The notes beneath the pieces were generated by a model. That model searched no databases. It saw nothing but the letters and a program-made list of their open reading frames with translations, and had not been told where the DNA came from. Of a stretch of 64,000 nt of DNA, positions 37,660 through 45,996 are shown piece after piece (positions within the stretch are counted from its first letter, which is position 1; every line of letters begins with the position of its first letter). The position numbers and the translations under genes were made by a program. This DNA comes from Planctomycetota bacterium (GTDB taxonomy: Bacteria; Planctomycetota; B15-G4; SIAN01), in the NCBI GenBank assembly GCA_016795285.1, contig JAEUIC010000023.1, positions 126,001-190,000 of the forward strand, read 5' to 3'.

Positions 37660-38475
37660 ATGGCAGCATCCCTGGCAGGCGCAGCGATCCTCCTCACCGG
37701 CGCGAGCAGCGGCATCGGCCGCGCGCTCGCGCTGGAGCTTGGCCGGCGCGGCGCGACGCTCCTCCTCACCGGCCGCGATGCGACACGACTTGCCGCCACG
37801 GCGCACGAGGTGACGGCAACGGGCGGCCGCGCGGAGACGGCGTGCGCCGACCTCGCCGAGCCGGGCGCCGCGCGAGCGCTGGTCGAGACGGCGCTGCAGC
37901 GCCTCGGCCGCCTCGATGCACTGGTCAACAACGCCGGCTACGGCCTCTCCGCCTTCCTCGAGCAGGCGCCGCTGCCCGAGCTCGATCGCCTCTTCGCGGT
38001 GAACGTGCGCGCCGTCGTCGAAGCGACCCAGGCGGCGCTGCCGGCGCTGCGCGCGACGCGCGGGCAGGTGGTGAACGTCGGCTCGGTGGTCGGCCATCGC
38101 GGCCTGCCGGCGCTCGGTGGCTACTGCATGACGAAGGCGGCGCTGGCGTCGTTCAGCGAGGCGCTGCGGCCCGAGGTCGCGCGCGACGGCGTCCACGTGC
38201 TGCAGGTCGAGCCCGGCCTCACCACCACCGACTTCGGCCTCCATCGCGTCGTGGTCGGCCCCCATCCGCGCCACTTCCGCAGCTGGTTCGCGATGACGCC
38301 CGAGTCGGTCGCACGCCGCATCGCCCGCGCGATGGAGCGGCGCCAGCGGCGCCTCGTGATGGGGCTGCCCGGCAAGGCGCTGATCGCCGCCAACGCGCTG
38401 GCGCCGTGGCTGGTCGAGCGCCTGCTCGCCCGCAAGGTCGTGCGCGACTACGGCGCCGCGCCGAGCAACCGCTAA
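37660..38475 (+). CDS. Short-chain dehydrogenase/reductase (SDR)
   Basis: The protein is 271 residues from the ATG at 37660; an in-frame GTG at 37630 forms a GTGA overlap with the FG-GAP stop and is a real alternative start. The Rossmann motif is TGASSGIG (13-20), NNAG is at 90-93, and the catalytic set is Ser142, Tyr155 and Lys159 (GGYCMTKAAL). Cofactor preference is probably NADP, since the basic residues LLLTGRD follow beta-2. The extended C-terminus (LIANALAPWLVERLLARKVV) resembles classical SDRs acting on lipids or steroids. The substrate is unknown. It may be co-transcribed with the FG-GAP gene. Confidence 0.93.
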   Translation: MAASLAGAAILLTGASSGIGRALALELGRRGATLLLTGRDATRLAATAHEVTATGGRAETACADLAEPGAARALVETALQRLGRLDALVNNAGYGLSAFLEQAPLPELDRLFAVNVRAVVEATQAALPALRATRGQVVNVGSVVGHRGLPALGGYCMTKAALASFSEALRPEVARDGVHVLQVEPGLTTTDFGLHRVVVGPHPRHFRSWFAMTPESVARRIARAMERRQRRLVMGLPGKALIAANALAPWLVERLLARKVVRDYGAAPSNR

Positions 38476-38520
38476 CGTCCCCGCCCCTCGCGCGCCCGGG
38501 CGCGACCTCGGAGAGCCGCC

Positions 38521-40473
38521 ATGAGCCGCGATGCGCACCCCGCCGCCGATCCGCAAGTCGTCATCCACGACCTGATCGCCTTCCCGCCGTTGCACGACGC
38601 CGACCTCGCCGTGCGCACGCGCGGCTGCAGCCGCGAAGCGCTGGTGGCCGCGCTCGAGGACGCCATCGAGGATCTCGGCGACGTCGAAGCGGACGATGCC
38701 GAGGCGCGCGAGGAGGAATCGGCGCTGATCGAGCTGCTCGGCAAGCTCGCGCCCGACCACGCGTGGCTGGTCCCCGTCGATCCCGCGGCGTCGAGCAGCG
38801 CGGGCGACGCCGCCGCGTCTCCGGCTGCGGCGGCGGCCGCGCAGGCGGCCCGCAAGGCGCAGTTCGCGCGGCTGCGGGCGGTGCCGCCCGAGTACGAGGC
38901 GTCGCTGGTCGAGCGCGTCGCCGAGCTGGTCGCCCATCCGAGCGACGGCGCGGCGCTGGCCGACGCGCTGCTCGAGCTGCCCGAGGCGCTGCAGGTCCCG
39001 CTGCTCGGTCGGCTGGAGCGGGCGCGCGCGCGCTTCGGCACGCCGGCGCCGCTGCTCTACGAGCCGTTGCTGGCGAAGCCGCTGCCGGCCGCGCTGAAGG
39101 CGGCGGTCGATGCGACGCTGGCGAGCGAGGTGGCGCGGCCGCGGCTGGTCGAAGGCTTCGCGTGGCTCTCGAGCTGCGACGGCGTCGGCGGCGTCACACT
39201 CTTCGCCGGCCTGCGCAACCCCGACTCGAGCCACACGGTGCTGCACGTCGCCTGCTCGGTGGTCGGCGGCGTCGAGGGGGTGATCGTCTTCGCGCGGCAG
39301 ACGAAGAAGGCGATCGAGAAGCTGATGGAGGAGGTGCGCGTCGACGGCATCGACTTCGTGCGCGCGCCGATCGAGCTGGCGGCGCGGCTGGTGGCCGATG
39401 CTGCCGAACGGGGCCATCGCGCCGGGCAGAAGCTCGCCGAGGCGGACGAGCAGGCGCTGGCGCTGCTGGCGCCGGTGAAGCTCGCCGCGCGGCCGAGCGG
39501 CGGCGCGCCGCTGGTGATCGCGATGCCGCCCGAGCCGGTCGAAGCGCTCTTCCGCCGCGGCGAGTACGCGTCGTGGTTCCTCGACGCGGGCGACCTGCTC
39601 GATGCGGGCGTCGAGCTGCCGCGCGCCGACCATGTCGCCGACGAGTGGGTCGAGGCGGCGCTGCCGAAGCTCGATCGCGAGCCGCTGCGCGCGCGCCTCG
39701 CCGCGATGGCCTCCTACATGGGCCTCTGGCACGAGCTGCGCCGCGAGACGCAGCTGGCGGCGCTGCTGCGCGCGCAGGCGTGGCCGGCGACGCTCTCCTT
39801 CCGCGGCGATGCGCTCACCGAGCACGGCGAGGCGAGCAGCCCGTGCAGCTCGGCGCCGACCAACGAGCTCTTCTTCGGCATCGTCGCGCGCTCCTTCTTC
39901 CTGGTGCAGTCGCAGCTCGAGCCGGTGGCGCTGGCCGCGGAGCTCGGCGATCCGGAGCTGCGCCAGGGGTTGAAGGAGACGCTCTTCGCCGACGTCCGCG
40001 CGCCGCGCGGCGAGGAGCTGGCGCGCCTCGACGTCGCCGAGTACGCGCTGCTGCTGATCGAGGACTCGCTCCACCTCGTGGCGCCCGCGCGCCGGCCGAA
40101 GGGGGAGGCGCTCGAGCGGCTGGCGGAGCGCGTCGCGGGTGCGGTGGTGGCGTTGCGCGGCGCCGGGAAGCTGGTCAGTCGGCGCGCGGTCGACGGGCCG
40201 CCGCCGCCGGAGTTGTTGGCCGCGCTGCAACCCGAGGGCGGCACGCTCCACGCCAGCGATGCGACCGTGCTGGCGGCGGCGCTGCAGCGCGGGCTCGTCG
40301 AGGAGCTCTTCGGACAGGTCTGCAGCGACTGCCCGATCGACTGCTGGCGCGACCTGAAGCAGGACGCTGCGGCGCCCTTCTTCGCGACGGCGCACCCGGC
40401 CGCGGAGGTGATCGAGGCGCTGGCCGGCGAAGGCGAAGAGGACGAGGGCGAGGACGGCGACGCGTCGCGCTGA
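38521..40473 (+). CDS. Unknown 650-residue cytoplasmic protein
   Basis: I do not recognise the family. GGAG lies seven bases before the ATG at 38521. There is no signal peptide or clear membrane helix. The N-terminal 80 residues are acidic (LEDAIEDLGDVEADDAEARE). An Ala-rich linker (about 95-115) is followed by mostly helical sequence to the end. A central stretch has beta character (CDGVGGVTLFAGLRNPDSSH, VLHVACSVVGGVEGVIVFAR). Near the C-terminus is a Cys cluster, VCSDCPIDCWRDLK, that could bind metal, followed by a strongly acidic tail (EGEEDEGEDGDAS). It starts 45 bases after the SDR on the same strand. Confidence 0.7.
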   Translation: MSRDAHPAADPQVVIHDLIAFPPLHDADLAVRTRGCSREALVAALEDAIEDLGDVEADDAEAREEESALIELLGKLAPDHAWLVPVDPAASSSAGDAAASPAAAAAAQAARKAQFARLRAVPPEYEASLVERVAELVAHPSDGAALADALLELPEALQVPLLGRLERARARFGTPAPLLYEPLLAKPLPAALKAAVDATLASEVARPRLVEGFAWLSSCDGVGGVTLFAGLRNPDSSHTVLHVACSVVGGVEGVIVFARQTKKAIEKLMEEVRVDGIDFVRAPIELAARLVADAAERGHRAGQKLAEADEQALALLAPVKLAARPSGGAPLVIAMPPEPVEALFRRGEYASWFLDAGDLLDAGVELPRADHVADEWVEAALPKLDREPLRARLAAMASYMGLWHELRRETQLAALLRAQAWPATLSFRGDALTEHGEASSPCSSAPTNELFFGIVARSFFLVQSQLEPVALAAELGDPELRQGLKETLFADVRAPRGEELARLDVAEYALLLIEDSLHLVAPARRPKGEALERLAERVAGAVVALRGAGKLVSRRAVDGPPPPELLAALQPEGGTLHASDATVLAAALQRGLVEELFGQVCSDCPIDCWRDLKQDAAAPFFATAHPAAEVIEALAGEGEEDEGEDGDASR

Positions 40474-40483
40474 TCGTCGCGCG

Positions 40484-41806
40484 TCAGGCGCGGTCGGCGC
40501 GACGGCGGCCGAGGAGGTGCGCGAGGCTCGCGGCGGCCACCACCGTCCCGAGTGCGAGCAGGCTGTCCCGCGGCGCCGCCACGACCGCACCGATCGCGAA
40601 CCAGAGCACCGCGCCCACGAAGACGATCGGCACCCACGGCCAACCGCGGCACGCCACCGCTTCGCCGCCTTCGCGGAGCCGCACGCGCACCAGCCCGACC
40701 ACCGCCGCCGCCGCGCAGAGGCTCAACGTCCAGCCGATGTAGGTCATCAACTGCTGCAGGCCGGTCGCCCACAGGAAGAGCAGCGCGATGGCCGCTTGGG
40801 CGACGATCGCGGCGCGCGGCGGCTGGCCCGCGACCGTGCCGAGCGCACGCGGCAGCGCGCCGTCGTCGGCCATGCGCGCCACGACGCGCGGACCGGCCAT
40901 CGTCATGCCGAGGATCGAGGTGAGCAGCGCGAGCGAGACGGTCGCCGTCACCAAGAGCTCGCCCGGCCGGCCGAGCAACGCGCGCGCGGCGATCGCGGCG
41001 ACCTCCGGGCGGCCGACCAGCTCGGAGCCGTCGACCGACCAGAGGAAGACGGCGTTCAGCGCGAGGTAGAGCGCGGTCACGAGGAGGCAGCCGTGCACCA
41101 TCGCGCGCGGCACGTTGCGGCGCGCGTCGACGACCTCGCCGGCGATGTAGGCGCTGGCGTTCCAGCCCGAGTAGGCCAGGTAGATCCACGGCATCGAGGC
41201 GACGAGGCCGCGCCACGGCGACGCGACCGGCGGCGCAGCGTGCGTCGGCGCGCGCCCGAAGAGCCGCAGCGACGCGATCAGGAACAGCGCCATCAGCGCC
41301 AGCTTCGCCGCCACGACCCGATCCTGCAGCCGCGTGCCGAGCTCGACGCGCCGGCCATGCAGCCACGCCGCCAGCACGATCGCGACGGTGCCGACCCACG
41401 GCTGCGTGGGCTCGCCGATCGCGAGGCAGCGGCAGCCGTAGACCTGCAGCAGGTGGGCCGCGGCGGCGAGCGGCGCGCCGAAGCCGGCCACCATCGACAC
41501 GAGGCCGGCCGCGGTGCCGGCGGTCGGATGGAGCGTGCGCCGCAGGTACTCGTACTCGCCGCCCGAATCCGGGAAGCGCAGCGCCAGCGCGCCGTAGCTG
41601 AGCGCCCCGCACAGCGCGATGGCGCCGCCGGCGAGCCACGCGAGCAGCACGGCGCCGCGGCTGCCGAGATCGTGCAGCGCGAAGCCCGACGTCGTGAAGA
41701 CGCCGACGCCGATCATGCTGGCGATGACCAGCGCGGTGGCGCTGCGCGCGGCGATCGGCGCGGTCGGCGCGGTCGGCGGCTCGCTCGGCTTCACGGCCGA
41801 ATTCAC
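40484..41806 (-). CDS. APC-superfamily amino acid permease
   Basis: The protein is 440 residues from GTG at 41806; this start overlaps the upstream methyltransferase stop as GTGA and is therefore well supported. About 12 membrane helices are seen. The APC signature is at the first helix (ALVIASMIGVGVFTTSGFAL, with the GVGVFTTSG substrate loop). PDSGGEYEYLRRTLHP, IYLAYSGWNASAYIAGEVVD and GMTMAGPRVVARMADDGALP are also typical. It should move amino acids or related compounds with protons or by exchange. Coupling to a lipobox-bearing methyltransferase is unusual and gives no clear substrate clue. Confidence 0.9.
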   Translation of the reverse strand: MNSAVKPSEPPTAPTAPIAARSATALVIASMIGVGVFTTSGFALHDLGSRGAVLLAWLAGGAIALCGALSYGALALRFPDSGGEYEYLRRTLHPTAGTAAGLVSMVAGFGAPLAAAAHLLQVYGCRCLAIGEPTQPWVGTVAIVLAAWLHGRRVELGTRLQDRVVAAKLALMALFLIASLRLFGRAPTHAAPPVASPWRGLVASMPWIYLAYSGWNASAYIAGEVVDARRNVPRAMVHGCLLVTALYLALNAVFLWSVDGSELVGRPEVAAIAARALLGRPGELLVTATVSLALLTSILGMTMAGPRVVARMADDGALPRALGTVAGQPPRAAIVAQAAIALLFLWATGLQQLMTYIGWTLSLCAAAAVVGLVRVRLREGGEAVACRGWPWVPIVFVGAVLWFAIGAVVAAPRDSLLALGTVVAAASLAHLLGRRRADRA

Positions 41807-42561
41807 GGCCGGCGGAAGCGCAGCACGTAGTTCTCGCGGAGGTAGGGCGTCTCCTCGCGGCGGACGAACTCGAAGCCCGCGGCCTCGATCTCCTGGCGCA
41901 CGACCGCCTCGCTGGCGCGCACGTGGCCGAGGATCCACTCGCTGCTCACGCCCGGCTCGCGGATGAAGTCGAGGATCACCAGTTCGCCGCCCGGCCTGAG
42001 CGCGGTGCGGATCGAGGCGAGCGTGGAGCGCGGGAACTCGAAGTGGTGGTAGGTGTCGCAGACGAAGGCGAGGTCGACGCTGGCCGGCGGCAGCTCGACG
42101 CTGCGCTCGGTGCAGAGCACCGGCTCGATCTGCGGCAGCTGCGCCGCCGCCGCTTCGGCGCGCAGGTGGTCGACGAAGTTCTTCGCGATGTCGACGGCGA
42201 AGACGCGCCCCTTCGGCCCGACCTGCGGCGCGAACAGCAGCGTGTAGAGCCCGGTGCCGGCGCCGATGTCGGCGACCGCGAGGCCCGGCCGCAGCCCGAG
42301 CAGCGCGACGACCCGCTCGCGCTGCGCGAAGACCTCGCGGCTCTCGACCTCGAAGCGCTGCTCGTACTTGGCGATGTCGAGCGCGGGATCGAGGAAGTCC
42401 TTGTTGATGCCGGGCTTGACGCTCTCTTCCGGGGGCGGCGGCGGAGCCGGCGGGGCGGGCGGGACGCTGCTGCAACCGGCGAGGGCCGCGGCGAGCGCGG
42501 CGGCCAGCGTGAAGGAGCGCGCGGCCGCGGCGAGCGCGACGCGGAGATCACGGAGCGACAT
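41803..42561 (-). CDS. Class I SAM methyltransferase with lipoprotein signal
   Basis: The protein is 252 residues. The N-terminus is a signal peptide ending in a lipobox (ALAAALAGC, Cys30), then a Pro-rich linker (about 33-45). From residue 60 it is a class I methyltransferase: motif I VADIGAGTGLYT at 96-107, VFAVDIAKNFVDHL, the motif IV region VDLAFVCDTYHHFEFP and the post-motif LRPGGELVILDFIREPG. S-adenosylmethionine is cytoplasmic, so an exported methyltransferase is puzzling. The protein may be secreted with another role, or the N-terminus may anchor it facing inwards. Its stop overlaps the permease start by four bases. Confidence 0.88.
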   Translation of the reverse strand: MSLRDLRVALAAAARSFTLAAALAAALAGCSSVPPAPPAPPPPPEESVKPGINKDFLDPALDIAKYEQRFEVESREVFAQRERVVALLGLRPGLAVADIGAGTGLYTLLFAPQVGPKGRVFAVDIAKNFVDHLRAEAAAAQLPQIEPVLCTERSVELPPASVDLAFVCDTYHHFEFPRSTLASIRTALRPGGELVILDFIREPGVSSEWILGHVRASEAVVRQEIEAAGFEFVRREETPYLRENYVLRFRRP

Positions 42562-42606
42562 GGCGAGGTCTCGATGGAGGGGGCGAGCCGAAGCGGCCGC
42601 GGCAGC

Positions 42607-42675
42607 TTAGTTCTTGCCGCTCGCTTGCTCCGATTCGAACCCCTCGTCGTCGAGCTCCATCGCCGGCGGCGGCGC
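42607..42675 (-). pseudogene. Duplicated C-terminal tail of the nearby S9 peptidase
   Basis: On the minus strand this encodes PPPAMELDDEGFESEQASGKN and a TAA stop. The S9 peptidase at 43264-45402 ends PPPAMELDYKWFVTGQATPKS. The distance from the shared Met codon to the stop is identical, and the DNA CGAGCTCCATCGCCGGCGGC is shared. It is a remnant about 590 bases from the intact gene's end, with a reading frame disrupted upstream. Confidence 0.75.
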
Positions 42676-42698
42676 GCGTCGCGTGCGCGGCGTGGCGG

Positions 42699-43130
42699 TC
42701 AGCGCGAGTGCCAGTTCCCGGCGCCCGACGCGCGCCACGCCGATTGCGAGGCGAGCTCGCCGGCGAGGTTCGAGCCTCCGCCGGTCGAGGCGCTGCCGGA
42801 GCCGCCCGCGCCGCCGCCGGTCATCTGCTGCAGCTGCGCCAGTGCCGCCATCCACTGCGCTTGGTTGCGCTGGAACTGCGCCTCGTCGACCATCCAGCCG
42901 CTGAGCGTCCCGCCGGCGCCGTCGAACGCCAAATGGACCGGCACGAATCCCTTCATCCACTGGTGCAGCGAGTAGCTCCAGACGCGTTGCTCGCCGAGCT
43001 GCTGCACGTGCTTCGGTTCTCCCAGCAGCGCCACCACTTCCGCCGTCGTCATGCCGCAGCGCAGTTGCTGCAACTTGGCAATGGCCCCCAACTTGTTGAT
43101 CGCCCCGCGGAGCATTCCGGTCAAACCCAT
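42699..43130 (-). CDS. BamE/SmpA-like small protein
   Basis: The protein is 143 residues from the ATG at 43130, with GGAG six bases upstream. Residues about 20-60 (CGMTTAEVVALLGEPKHVQQ, QRVWSYSLHQWMKGFVPVHL) match the BamE/SmpA-OmlA pattern of a small alpha-beta domain that recognises partner proteins. The last 40 residues are Gly/Ser-rich and disordered. There is no lipobox or signal peptide, unlike true BamE, so it is probably a cytoplasmic or moonlighting relative. It is upstream of the methyltransferase on the same strand, with the S9 remnant between. Confidence 0.75.
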   Translation of the reverse strand: MGLTGMLRGAINKLGAIAKLQQLRCGMTTAEVVALLGEPKHVQQLGEQRVWSYSLHQWMKGFVPVHLAFDGAGGTLSGWMVDEAQFQRNQAQWMAALAQLQQMTGGGAGGSGSASTGGGSNLAGELASQSAWRASGAGNWHSR

Positions 43131-43263
43131 CGCGAGCTCCAACGAACACGCCCACAGCCAGCCGAGTGCAGCGCAGCGGCTGCGCAGCTCCCTCGGGCCG
43201 AGCGGAATCGGGAGCGCGCCGTCACGCGGAGCGACCGCCGACGATGGCGCGCCCTCCCTCCGC

Positions 43264-45402
43264 TCAGCTCTTCGGCGTCGCTTGCCCCGTCACGAACCAC
43301 TTGTAGTCGAGCTCCATCGCCGGCGGCGGGCCGCCCGCGCCCTTCAGGTAGTGGTCGAACCACTGGAGCTGGCGGACGTGGTAGTCGAGGCGGCTCGCGG
43401 CGCGCGCGTTGCCGTGCCCCTCGCCCGGGTACTGCACCAGCCGCACGGCCGGATGGCCGGCGACCTTCAGGTAGCGGAAGAGCTCCATCGATTGCGACGC
43501 CGGCACGCGCGGATCGGCCTTGCCGGCGAGGATCAGGATCGGCGTCTTGCTCTTCGGAGCGTGGTAGATCGGGCTCCTCTCGAGGAAGTGCTGCCAGTCC
43601 TCCCAGACGTGCTTGCCGTGGTGGACGAGGTAGTGCTCTTCGGGGATGTCGGAGGTGCCGGCCATCGAGAGCTGGTTCGAGACGCCGAAGCCCATCACGG
43701 CGGCTGCGAAGCGCGCCGTCTCCTTGGTCGCGAACCACGCCGACGCGAAGCCGCCGTAGCTGCCGCCCGTCACGCCGACCTTCGCCGGATCGATCAGCCC
43801 CTTCGTCGCGAGGAAGTCGATGCCGTCGAGGATGTCGTCGAACTCCTTGCCGGCCGGATCGCCGTAGCCCATGGTCGAGAAGGCGACGCCGCGGCCGGTG
43901 CTGGCGCGGTAGTTCGGCAGGAAGACGGCGTAGCCCTTGCCGGCCAGCACCTGCGCCGGCTCGCTGTAGCGCGTCGTCCAGCCGTGGCGGTAGTGCGACT
44001 CGGGGCCGCCGTGGACGATGACCACCAGCGGCACCTTGCCCGCGCCGTCGCTCGCGGCCTCGCCCGGCTTGCGGCCGTGAGGCCAGAGCAGCAGCCCCTC
44101 GATCTCGAGGCCGTCGCGCGCCTTCCAGCGCACCACCTCCTGCGCCGCGAGCTGCCGCTCGGCGAGCCACGGGTTCAGCGTCGTCACGCGCTGCTTCGCG
44201 CCGCCGACCTCCCACGCGAACAGCTCGTTCGCGAAGTCGGGCGCATGGGCGATCAGCGCCGCCCGCTTGCCGTCGTCGGAGAGCGAGAACGAGGTGATCG
44301 CGAAGCCGGGCTCGGTGAGCAGCTCGACGTTGCCGCTGCCGTCCGCCTCGATCCGGCCGATCAGCGTGTCGCAGCCGCGATCGGCCAGGTAGAGGAGCGT
44401 GTCGTCGTCGAGGAACGCGGCGCTGACGAAGTGGCCGAGGAAGTCGGGCAGCAGCTCCTTCGTGAAGCCGCCGGCCGCATTGGCCACCATCAGGCGGCCC
44501 TGCTGCGGATCGTGCTTGTCCTTGGCGCTGATGAAGGCGACCAGCCGCCCGCTCGGGCTGAAGGTCGACATGCCGAGCTTGCCCTCGTGGTCGAGCTTGG
44601 CGACCACCTCGCCCGACGGCGCCTCGAGGATGTGGAGGCGGCGGCGCATGTAGGAGGCGTCGACCCCCGGATCGGGGGCGAGCGCCAGCAGGAGGCGGCG
44701 GCCGTCCGGCGACCACTGCACATCGATCGGGTGGCCATCGAGCGGGATGCGCTGCGGCTTCGAGCCGCGCAGCGAGAGGTCGACGACGTGGAGCTCGGCG
44801 GCGCGCCAATCCTCCTCGAAGACCTCCTGGCTGAACCCCTTGTCCTGCGCCGACTTGCGCTCCTTGTCGGCGGGCGTCGTCGTGAAGGCGATCCGCTCGA
44901 GCGTCGGGTGGAAGGCGACGCTGCCGAGGTCGCTCTCGTGCTCGAAGAGCTTCTGCGCCTCGCCGCCGTCGAGCGGCAGCGCGTAGAGGCTCCGCGCCTT
45001 GTCGCCGGTCCGCTTGGCGAGGAAGAGGAGGCGCTTGCTGTCGGGCGCGAACTGGACGCCGCTGACGTTCACCTCGCCGGTGATGAAGGGGCGCGGCTTG
45101 CCGTCGGCGCCCGCGACCCAGAGCTCGCTCCAGTTCGGGCCATCCTTCCCGCCGAGCGGGTCGCGCGGCACCGAGACGGTCCACGCGGTAGCGCTGCCGT
45201 CCGGCGCGATGGTCGCCGCCGAGACCAGCTTCATGCGGAAGAGGTCCTGCGTCGTGAGCGGCGCGCCGCTGCCCTCTTGAGCGACGGCGAAGCCCGCCAT
45301 CGCGACGAGCGGCACGGCGAGCGGCACGACGGCCGAGACCGCGGCCGAAACGGCGGAGAGCGCCCATCCGAGGGCGACGCGAGGCACGCGGGTCGTCAGC
45401 AT
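43264..45402 (-). CDS. Secreted S9 prolyl-oligopeptidase family serine peptidase
   Basis: The protein is 712 residues from the ATG at 45402, with AAGGAA upstream. The signal peptide is hydrophobic (ALGWALSAVSAAVSAVVPLA). Residues about 55-430 form a beta-propeller with WD40/TolB-like blades (PDGSATAWTVSVPRD, WSPDGRRLLLALAP, FSPSGRLVAFISAK). The alpha/beta-hydrolase domain has the triad S548 in GGSYGG, D630 in GKADPRVP and H663 in GEGHGNA, with the oxyanion-forming VIVHGGPESHY. It should cleave short peptides outside the cytoplasm, probably as an acylaminoacyl- or dipeptidyl-type enzyme. A decayed copy of its last 20 codons lies nearby at 42607-42675. Confidence 0.94.
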   Translation of the reverse strand: MLTTRVPRVALGWALSAVSAAVSAVVPLAVPLVAMAGFAVAQEGSGAPLTTQDLFRMKLVSAATIAPDGSATAWTVSVPRDPLGGKDGPNWSELWVAGADGKPRPFITGEVNVSGVQFAPDSKRLLFLAKRTGDKARSLYALPLDGGEAQKLFEHESDLGSVAFHPTLERIAFTTTPADKERKSAQDKGFSQEVFEEDWRAAELHVVDLSLRGSKPQRIPLDGHPIDVQWSPDGRRLLLALAPDPGVDASYMRRRLHILEAPSGEVVAKLDHEGKLGMSTFSPSGRLVAFISAKDKHDPQQGRLMVANAAGGFTKELLPDFLGHFVSAAFLDDDTLLYLADRGCDTLIGRIEADGSGNVELLTEPGFAITSFSLSDDGKRAALIAHAPDFANELFAWEVGGAKQRVTTLNPWLAERQLAAQEVVRWKARDGLEIEGLLLWPHGRKPGEAASDGAGKVPLVVIVHGGPESHYRHGWTTRYSEPAQVLAGKGYAVFLPNYRASTGRGVAFSTMGYGDPAGKEFDDILDGIDFLATKGLIDPAKVGVTGGSYGGFASAWFATKETARFAAAVMGFGVSNQLSMAGTSDIPEEHYLVHHGKHVWEDWQHFLERSPIYHAPKSKTPILILAGKADPRVPASQSMELFRYLKVAGHPAVRLVQYPGEGHGNARAASRLDYHVRQLQWFDHYLKGAGGPPPAMELDYKWFVTGQATPKS

Positions 45403-45508
45403 GAGACGTTCCTTCTTCTGGAGCGCGGTTGCGCCGCGAAGTGCGAGGGGCTCGCGACTATAAGGGCCGCCCGAGAGGGTCGGCCTCGCGCGTCGCAACG
45501 GAGTGGTG

Positions 45509-45907
45509 ATGAGCCTCGAACTCGGATTCATCTGGTTCGCCGAAGTCGTGATGTTCACGGCGCTCTACCTCTTCGTGCGCGCCTTCCAGGTGCGCCGCCG
45601 CGACCTCGCGCTCCATCAGCGCCTCGGCAAGAGCGGCGCGCTGCTGGTCTTCGTCGGACTGCTGGCGGTCGAGGTGCTGGCGCGCGGGCTGGGCTGGGAG
45701 TTCCCGATCCGTTCGGAGTCGATGCTCCGCATCCACATCTGGGTCGCGACGGGGGCGTTGGCGGTGCTGATCCTGCTGGTCGTCTCCGGCATGAAGCGGT
45801 GGCGAGCGCTCCACGTCCGCCTCTACCTGCTCTTCTTCCCGCTCTACGTCGCGACCATCGTGCTGAGCCTGTTCGCCTTCGATCTCTTCGCGTTCGGGCG
45901 CGACTGA
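45509..45907 (+). CDS. DUF420-like four-helix membrane protein
   Basis: The protein is 132 residues; the ATG at 45509 is chosen over GTG codons at 45503 and 45506 because the CGGAG site is spaced for it. About four membrane helices are seen (FIWFAEVVMFTALYLFVRAF, GALLVFVGLLAVEVLARGLG, HIWVATGALAVLILLVVSGM and YLLFFPLYVATIVLSLFAFD). Conserved His residues in ALHQRLGK and LRIHIWVATG fit DUF420-type proteins, which are sometimes linked to haem or cytochrome oxidase assembly. No oxidase genes are adjacent. Confidence 0.75.
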   Translation: MSLELGFIWFAEVVMFTALYLFVRAFQVRRRDLALHQRLGKSGALLVFVGLLAVEVLARGLGWEFPIRSESMLRIHIWVATGALAVLILLVVSGMKRWRALHVRLYLLFFPLYVATIVLSLFAFDLFAFGRD

Positions 45908-45996
45908 CCGACGCGGTACGAGCGGCGTCGCGTTTCGTTCGTCGCGCGGCGGCATTCATCCCCCTGCACCGCGGTGCGGTCGCAGGAGGGATGGCG

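Noticed and set aside
42621..42650. GGTTCGAATC on the minus strand, resembling a tRNA T-loop
   Set aside because: The flanking bases do not pair into a T-stem and no acceptor or anticodon arm can be drawn. The bases are explained by the S9-peptidase remnant.
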